A program made the translations under genes and the position numbers. A stretch of DNA of 64,000 nt. Origin: Pyrrhosoma nymphula. Lineage: Eukaryota; Arthropoda; Insecta; Odonata; Coenagrionidae. The stretch is from NCBI GenBank assembly GCA_963573305.1, contig OY754329.1, forward strand, positions 17,885,200-17,949,199, in the 5' to 3' direction. Positions 57,393 to 64,000 of the stretch are shown in pieces; the first letter of the stretch is position 1; each line of letters begins with the position of its first letter. Below the pieces are notes generated by a model. It saw only the letters and a program-made list of their open reading frames with translations. It searched no databases and was not told the origin of the DNA.

Positions 57393-60300
57393 GGGAAAGC
57401 TGCCTAAATCGCACCGCTTCCCAAATGGCACCAACATCCTAGAAACCAATGTATTGGACTTATATGCAATCTAATGGCTGGATTTGGAACTTCCTTCATC
57501 CCCAAGCACACCACAATTCAGTTGTGGCCACCGGTGCAGTGACAAGTCTTGTGCGTGGATTTTAAGAAAATAAGTGTCTCTCCTGCTATTTTTTTCGTCT
57601 TTTCACAAGAATATTGAAAACAGGTAAGTTGCATTTACATACCTTTAGCTACATATCATATTTCTGTAGTCTATTTTATTTAATTTAGGACCATTACCAT
57701 CGTGGTATGACCACGTGTTTAGGCAGTGGAAATGATTTCTTATAAAATGGCGGTCGCTCCCAAATCGCACCACGTCCCTCTGTACCGGTGCGATTTGGGA
57801 AACTGCGAGAGGCTCAAATCACAAGCGTAAGTTTTGGCTTATTCAGGTTTTGTTTTCGTTCTTATATCTAGAGTCAAGAGAAATGGACGTAGGGAAGTTA
57901 GCAGGAAAGGTGAAAAGAATTTATGGCAAATCCCAGAGGACATGAAATCTGCCTTGAATGAATGCAGGGAGGGAAAAATTATATTAAATGAATGGTGTAG
58001 GAAATACACAATTCCAAAAAAAGACATTTCTGAGGCATTGCCGAGGAGAAGTTGGAAGGAGCTTGGATCGTGGTGTTAATGTTGCGGTTAATGGAAGGGA
58101 GACGGCTTTACCGATAGAAGCAGAGCACGAATTAGGTCAGGTTATTTTGCAATTTGAAGCTTCATTGTTTGGGCTAAAGCCAATAGATGTTAGGAAGCTA
58201 GCCTTTCAAATTCTTGAAACCAACACTCATTTAACCAACCCTTTTAACAAAGAGAAGATAATGGCCGGTAAAAAGAGGTATTATGGATTTATTACACGCA
58301 ACCCAAAACTAAGAATAGGTCTTCGGCAGCCCGAGAATATATCCGTTCATAGAGTCAAAGGATTCAACAAAGAGAGTGCCTACCATTTTTTCGACGCCCT
58401 TGAAACGATTGTTAATGACAATAAGCTAAATGGTTTTCGTATCTTTATTATGGGTGAAACAGGATTTCAAACTATTCAAGAGAGATCACCAAAAGTTTTA
58501 GCAGAAAAGGGAAAACGACAGGTTAGGGCGAATTCCAGCGCAGAAAGAGGTGTCAACACCACTGTTGTATGCTACACGAACGCCAATGGATTTTATGTCC
58601 CCCCCAATGATTATTTTTAAGAGATTAAGGATGGACTGCTCGCTTGCTAATAGCGCTCCTCCCGGGAGTTTTAGTGGAAGTTTCGGAATCCGGGTATATT
58701 AACTCGGAACTGTTTATCAAATGGCTGAAACACTTCATCTCACATGTCAGGCCCTCAGTGGAGGACAATGTGCTTCTTATTTTAGATGGACACACTACCC
58801 ATTAAAAAAACGTAGAGGTGGTCAACATCGCGAGAGAAAATGGTGTTTTGCTGCTTCCAACCTCCTGGCCATACCACCCATCATCTCCAGCCACTCGAAC
58901 TGGCTGTATTCAAGCAATTCCAGCTCTACTATGACGAGGCTGTTACCAGGTGGTGCAGAATTTAATATGCCTCCTCTACGCCAGTGCCACGTGTCTGCCA
59001 TGATTGCTGAGGCCTACCCCCGAGCTGCGACGATGAGCAATGCGATAGGTGGTTTCAAAGCCAGTGGTGTGTGGCTTACTGACCGCTTTGTTTTCAATGA
59101 CGCTGATTTCATGTCTGCTGAACCATACACTCAGCAAAATGACGAAGGTGTTGACGACCCGATTCAGAGAAATGACCCTCCTCAAGAATCGGCGGAAACG
59201 CTGAAAAGTTGGTATCAATTCCTGGGATGAGTGAAGGAAGTTCTCCCAGGAGTCTCGTTATGAAAATTTCTGAAATAAGCCCCTTACCGACCCTTAAGCC
59301 CGGGAAAAACAAAACCAGACGCAGGTCGGGAAGGCCACAAAGAGCGGAACTGCTAACTTCCAGCCCCTATTAGAAAGAGCTAGAGGGAATACAAAGTAAA
59401 AAATCTGAGCAATTGGCTAAAAAGCTAAGAAGATTCAATTGTGCTCTAAGCAGCGATCCGTCAACCTCATCACAGGCTGGAAAGGGCAATAAGGAACAGA
59501 TTAAAAAAAATAAACAAGGATATTCATCACAATCTCAAAGTATCAAGTTTGTAAAGCCAGAAGAAAACAAAATAAAACCTTTCGGAAGGAAAAATCTTGT
59601 TAGGTCTAGTGCCAAGACACTAGGATTATGTGACGAATTTAAAAAAAAAACTGAAAGGGATCCAGCATTGTTTAGTTTCCTATGTGAAGCATCTGTTGAG
59701 GAAAACATGGTGCAGTGCCTTAGGTGCAAACATTGGGTACACGAATCATGTTCTGGACTTTCCCATAATCTTCTGGATCTTTTCTTCATTTGCGACATGT
59801 GCAAATAAAGTTATACGTTAATAAATATTTTTTTTTAACTGCAGCAAAAAGACTATTCCAAAACCTCTTCTCCAAAAGACTTGCATAAATTTAGTTTCAA
59901 TGTTTAGAGATTTTTTTATCTAGCAGAAAAAATCTACATATTTTCTTAACGTCAAAGATATGCCTTATTTTTACTTTTTTCGTTCCTTATGTTCCAGGTA
60001 TTTTAACACACATGTTTGCTATGTTTACGGTTCTAAAAATATACTTAAAAAACTTGCCTCTCTGTCTTTCATTGTCGTTGAAACATACCATTTCCTAATT
60101 TTGGCCTCAGGTGGTGCGATTTTGGAAACCTGTTTCCGAAATAACACCGTTTGCAAAGGTTTGAAATTGAATTTTCATATATGTGTTCAACTTGGAATTA
60201 ACCCTTTTACTGCAAGACCATATCTGGTGGGATGTGCGAAGTCTGTCAAGGCTTTTTTTCCGGTTTTTAAAGTTAGGCCATTGAATTCAGGTAGTTAAAG

Positions 60301-60513
60301 TTTGGCCGATAAACCGGCCCGTGGCAGTTTTCGCACATCCAACGTGGGCCAATATATATGGGCCCGCTGGCAGTAAAATGATGTCCCTAACAATTTTGAT
60401 AGAAGCAAACATACTTCATTATATGAAGCAGCATTAAAAACATATATTGCGTCAGTTATTTTTCAGTTAAGTCGTTTTTTCCAAAACTGGTGCGATATAG
60501 GCAACCTTGAATG
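57393..60513 (+). mobile_element. pogo/Tigger-type DNA transposon, decayed (about 3.1 kb)
   Basis: The left end, after TA 57391-57392, contains GCTGCCTAAATCGCACC. The right end, read inward from TA 60514-60515, contains GTTGCCTATATCGCACC. The sequence between TA and this block differs by two bases in length, so the exact termini are uncertain. GGTGCGATTT.GGAAAC subterminal repeats recur at 57766-57800 (as an inverted pair) and at 60115-60140. A broken pogo-family transposase lies inside. Confidence 0.75.
57868..59808 (+). pseudogene. pogo/Tigger-like transposase pseudogene
   Basis: Pieces in order: an N-terminal helix-turn-helix (DMKSALNECREGKIILNEWC), a frameshift near 58020, the second CENP-B-like HTH (WYGFITRN-type, KRYYGFITRNPKLRI) and the DDE core. 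The first catalytic Asp is lost (IMGETGF where the family has VDETG). The second is kept (LLILDGHTTH, followed by a stop). After another frameshift PPGHTTHHLQPLELAVFKQF has Glu for the third Asp. The C-terminus AYPRAATMSNAIGGFKASGV leads to a Cys/His finger at 59700-59805 (CLRCKHWVHESC...FICDMC), a PHD-like module common at the end of this family. At least four frame breaks make it non-functional. Confidence 0.88.
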
Positions 60514-60515
60514 TA

Positions 60516-61298
60516 TTAATGTAGGCTATGTACTAATAAGTAAAAAATAATGTTTTTCATCACTCTCCTAATATTAGATGGGCACTTGTAGAATAGATAT
60601 TGATAGAAATGACAGAGGTTGGATGTTGTTTAAGCGCCCACGCTTTTATTTTCCGAGTGATGAAAAAAATAGTTTTTACTTTTTAAGCGTGGATTTTTAA
60701 AACAGCATTGTTTTTTAAACTGTTGATATCAAGGCTGACCTCGTGGAAATTACGGATATCCTGAATCTGTGTAGCCCGACCTGGGTCGGTTTTTTGTCCC
60801 TCGTTGAGAAAACCACCTTGTCACAGTGTGGTGAAACGTGCCAGCTGAATAAAGTTTTGTGGAAAAAACAAAGGCGGTTTTCTCAACATGGATAAGCATT
60901 TTTTGCATGTTATTATTTCCTACTTCTTAGTCTCTACATTAATTGTGCAACGGTTCTTTGGAATTTAAATTATTAACGTGTCTTACCACTATTAATGATA
61001 ACTTCCACTAAATCCATCTGTTGGCAAAAGAGTAGGTAATTTCCATATAAAATGTAAACCATTTCATTTCAGTAGATTAACTTGGTAACTAGTGGATTCA
61101 ATTCACTGATTCAGGTGCAGGGGACTTGCGCCCTACGATGGTAATCTGTTCCATAGGGTCGATCGCAATGTGAATTTCATCGTAAAGTGAAGCAGTATGT
61201 TACCGGACGACGGATCGGTTTAACTACATCATCGCCAGTCCATTCAGTGATACACAATACTGTATAGGTACGAAATATGCAGGAATTTAATTATTTAA
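60516..61298. other. No gene; one GAAAC-type repeat end
   Basis: About 60795-60890 contains an imperfect inverted pair (GTTGAGAAAACCACCTTG and GGCGGTTTTCTCAAC) around GTGTGGTGAAACGTGCC. This resembles the repeat ends described elsewhere in the window but lacks a clear CTGANGA. The rest is A+T-rich. Confidence 0.45.
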
Positions 61299-61635
61299 GG
61301 TAGTTTGACCGAGATAGTTCCCTAGTCATAATGGAGACCATATTCAAATTTTATTTTTTGATACAAGCGTCTGTAAGAAGTATGGAATAAATATTGTAAT
61401 ATTAATAGCGCAAAGATATAGTTATATATTACCAAAATTCTCAGTAATTAAATAAATAAAGCTACATAAGTCTCTAACTTGACTAATTTTTTCTCGCCGT
61501 ACGGCTGAAAACCCCTCAAAACGTCAGTTTTTTGCGATTCTGTAAACATTACTGCGGTGAGTAATATATTATTTTTTATAAATAGTTGAGAAAACACACA
61601 AACTATACACCGTTAGTTTTTTGACGAAATCTAGG
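61299..61635 (+). mobile_element. TTAA MITE family A, copy 5 (right end missing)
   Basis: It starts GGTAGTTTGACCGAG after TTAA (61295-61298) and follows the family through AGTTCCCTAGTCATAATGGA and TTGACGAAATCTAGG. It then stops abruptly at about 61635, losing the last 220 bp. Confidence 0.8.
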
Positions 61636-62270
61636 GGCTTTGACCCGCTGCGGAGCCACATAATTATGACTGAAGGGAAGGATTTTGAATATATTTGACG
61701 TAGAGACAAACAAGAATTACAAGCGATTCATTATTTCTACCTGATTCCTCAATATTCCCTTAATTGAGGACGTTTCTCCGCATAAGCAACTACCGTCGTC
61801 GTACATTGCGTCAAACGGTACCTAAATATCTTGTTTCTTGCTTTGTTCCACAAAATTCGCAATTTCCAATCCCAACTTTCATTTGTCTCCTGACAACGAA
61901 CGGTATTGAAATGCCTATTAACTTAGAGAAAATTTTTACTATGTTTATGACTCAATTATGTTTCTTATTTATGTGATGTAAAGTTTGCCAAGAAAATTAA
62001 TTTAAAAAGCCTTGTGGAAGACATTAACGTCATTGCTTGGATAGAATTCGTTTTTGCGTTTGGATGAAGGTAGTCGAGGAATAAAGCTGACTGCAACGAA
62101 AATCACTGTCCCCATGGTTGTTTCAAGAGTTTTTCCATTGTTTACGTTTTTACGTATCATGATCTTCAAGTAATTCCTTACTAAACTGGAAAATTACGCC
62201 AGTAGCGTAGCAACGGATTAGAAAATATGGATGATTTCCGTAAAAATTAAGCGCTATGCTATTAAATATA

Positions 62271-63066
62271 CAGGGTGATTACAAAAGAATGCATCGGTTT
62301 CAAAGATCTGTATTTTTCAAATGGTACGACCTACAGAGCTGCGCGACCTCTTAAAATGGCCGGTACATTCTTTAGTTTTGTTGAAAAAACCATCACAAAT
62401 GCTCAGTATGTCCTCCTTTAAGTAACCCAAACAATATCAAGTCGATATTCAAACTCCTCCCACACTCTGTGAAGCATGTCAGCAGTTTCTGTCTTCACAA
62501 CCAAAGTTATGCGTGCTTTCAATTCCTCGCTGTTAGTAGGCATAGATTATGATTGGCTTTTTCCTCTACTTGAAGCAGATTTTAACACGTTTGTGTTTCA
62601 GCAAGACGGGGCACCTCTCAGTTCGTGCTCATTTTAATGAGACCTACCCACAAAGATGGATTGGTCGATCTGCAGGGCAAGACCTCGCCCTTCAAGCCAA
62701 GACCTTGCCCTCGACCTGACCTCCGAGGTAACCTGATCTCACACCATGTGATTTTTTTGTAGGGATATATCAAGGGTCAAGCCTTGGGGCCGTCATTGCC
62801 TACTAACAGCGAGGAATTGAAAGCACGCATAACTTTGGCTGTGAAGACAGTAACTGCTGACATGCTTCGCAGAGTGTGGGAGGAATTTGAATATCGACTT
62901 TATATTGTTCGGGTTACTCAAGGAGGACATATTGAACATTTTTAATGTTTTTTAAACAAAACTAGAGAATGTATTGGTCATTTTAAGAGGTCGCGCAGCT
63001 CGGTAGGTAGTACCATTTGAAAAATACAGATCTTTGAAACCTACGCATTCTTTTGTAATTACCCTG
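62271..63066. mobile_element. Mariner-type fold-back with transposase remnants (796 bp)
   Basis: TA-CAGGGTGATTACAAAAGAATG opens (TA 62269-62270) and CATTCTTTTGTAATTACCCTG-TA closes (TA 63067-63068). Inverted arms of about 270 bp (62271-62542, 62797-63066) both encode the transposase C-terminus reading outward: LPTNSEELKARITL and RRVWEEFEYRL with their variants. The unique centre reads FVFQQDGAP (the second catalytic Asp motif of mariner-like transposases) and degraded RW.GR/DLT.HHVIFL text. The N-terminal half is replaced by the inverted duplicate of the 3' end. Frames are broken. Confidence 0.88.
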
Positions 63067-63104
63067 TACAGTTAGTCATCGATTTACGTCGGGGATACGT
63101 GCTG

Positions 63105-63178
63105 AAGAAGTGCGACGGATATCAAAACGACGGATATCGAAACGACGTATATAGAAAGACGTATATCGAAACGACGTA
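63105..63178 (+). repeat. 15-bp minisatellite, about 4.5 units
   Basis: Units read GACGGATATCAAAAC, GACGGATATCGAAAC, GACGTATATAGAAA, GACGTATATCGAAAC and then GACGTAAAAC. The unit contains CGAAAC, the same string as in the hammerhead-like motifs, but without their other parts. Confidence 0.85.
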
Positions 63179-63329
63179 AAACGGAACCAGATTTCCGCGA
63201 CCACTTTAATTCAACTATTTACCAAGGCTAAACTTGACTGTGACATGCTTCCCTTGGCAGAAGTTTTTAATGCTCGTATTCATGATAAAGTAAAGTACTT
63301 TGTATTTTTCTAAAATACTAAATTATGTA

Positions 63330-63374
63330 GTACGACGCGTCTCGCCGATTTTACGGCATCGTCAGGTACAGAAT
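63330..63374 (-). other. Hammerhead-like motif (Penelope-type repeat end)
   Basis: On the minus strand: GTAC, CTGACGA, one T, stem GCCG/CGGC with loop TAAAAT, GAG (GAA in the expected core), ACGCGT, C, then GTAC. The outer GTAC/GTAC pair forms a 4-bp stem I and ACGCGT is a minimal self-complementary stem III before the GTC site. The A-to-G change in the GAA core would be expected to abolish cleavage. This is the most complete hammerhead-like layout after 5797-5835. Confidence 0.5.
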
Positions 63375-64000
63375 GTTGACATCGCCGACATGTGGCATCG
63401 TCTTTATTTTCCCCTTCATTCAAAAACATTTAAATTTTTAAAACGACTTAATTTTAATGGCTATTAATATAGGCCTAATATACGCTGAAAATTTGTTTAG
63501 AAAAAAGATTAAAAGTTTTGATGAAGTCCTTTGATCACTCTTCAAATTTGGAATGCACATTCCATTTTTCTCCTATACGCACTTCTATGCATTTAACCTG
63601 GACACTATGACAGTTGGATAGCAATGTACGTGGCTTACGCATATAGCTTTCTATTCCGTGAAAGTAACTGCTCTTATTTAATTTCCAAACTTTTGCGAAC
63701 GTTATTTTTTTAAATTTATGATGCCACATGCTTAACAGAATCCACTATGTATCAAAGAAGATCGTCCATAAATGTTGATGATTTTACTATTCCATTCTAA
63801 GCAAATGAAGTTCGACAACAATCTTGAAAGGGGGCATCACATTACAACAAATGCATATGGTGGTTACCGTGGCTACACACCAAATTTACAGTGGGAGAGC
63901 ATAGTAGTACGAGAGAATCTGGAAATTTGGAAGAAGACTATCTTCGAAAAAAGGCTGCCCTAAGGTTGCAGTGTTTGGAAATGGGGATAAATGCGTGAAT
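63375..64000. other. No gene recognised
   Basis: A+T-rich window end; the ORFs at 63535 and 63772 have no recognisable motif. Confidence 0.5.

Noticed and set aside
63105..63178. CRISPR-like repeat array
   Set aside because: The units are contiguous with no spacers, and the surroundings are eukaryotic; it is a minisatellite.

Overview
The window looks like intergenic or deep intronic DNA from a large, repeat-rich arthropod genome, probably an insect. I cannot name the species. It is A+T-rich and there is no bacterial-style gene packing. Almost every recognisable coding stretch belongs to a transposable element. A fragment of mitochondrial nad5 carries a TAA where a conserved tryptophan (TGA in the invertebrate mitochondrial code) would be expected, which fits an invertebrate nucleus. 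No ordinary host gene can be assembled. The only candidate is one short possible first coding exon at 5064-5116 (minus strand), at the edge of a GC-rich, CpG-rich block (3650-5600) that may be a promoter/5'UTR region.

Layout. 1-9.5 kb: fold-back elements, a piggyBac-type MITE (3058-3411), the GC-rich block, LINE 3' ends, a tRNA-derived SINE, a hAT MITE and two opposed copies of a TTAA-flanked MITE family ('A'). 9.5-16.2 kb: mostly unannotatable, with a fold-back and a LINE fragment. 16,274-23,316: the best element in the window, a two-gene PIF/Harbinger DNA transposon. Its TIRs are flanked by TTA on both sides. It carries a five-exon DDE transposase with all three catalytic residues, and a convergent three-exon Myb/SANT-like gene. 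23.3-31 kb: a large fold-back, a second SINE copy, a GA-rich repeat, and a palindrome with hammerhead-like motifs. 31-37 kb: LINE 3'UTR, a second TTAA MITE family ('B') and LINE fragments. 37-46 kb: a deletion derivative that keeps a spliceable first exon, the nad5 NUMT, more A and B MITEs, a LINE reverse transcriptase C-terminus, and a probable solo LTR. 46-50.3 kb: a 1.3-kb element with long TIRs, a near-perfect 249-bp palindrome and a LINE reverse transcriptase pseudogene. 50.9-54.5 kb: a mariner-type fold-back, tandem duplications and a SINE. 57.4-60.5 kb: a decayed pogo/Tigger element. 61.3-63.4 kb: a truncated A MITE, a second mariner-type fold-back, a 15-bp minisatellite and a hammerhead-like motif.

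How the parts work together. The Harbinger transposase and its Myb-like partner form the known two-protein system, in which the Myb-like protein binds DNA and helps bring the transposase to the nucleus and to the element ends. The MITEs and fold-backs are non-autonomous and would need transposases encoded elsewhere. The most unusual recurring signal is a short motif of the form CTGANGA-N-stem-loop-GAAAC, often continuing to GTC. It occurs about ten times, mostly inside inverted-repeat elements. It resembles the hammerhead ribozyme core known from Penelope-like retroelements, but with one extra nucleotide before stem II. All coordinates come from reading by eye; no alignment, search or folding was run.
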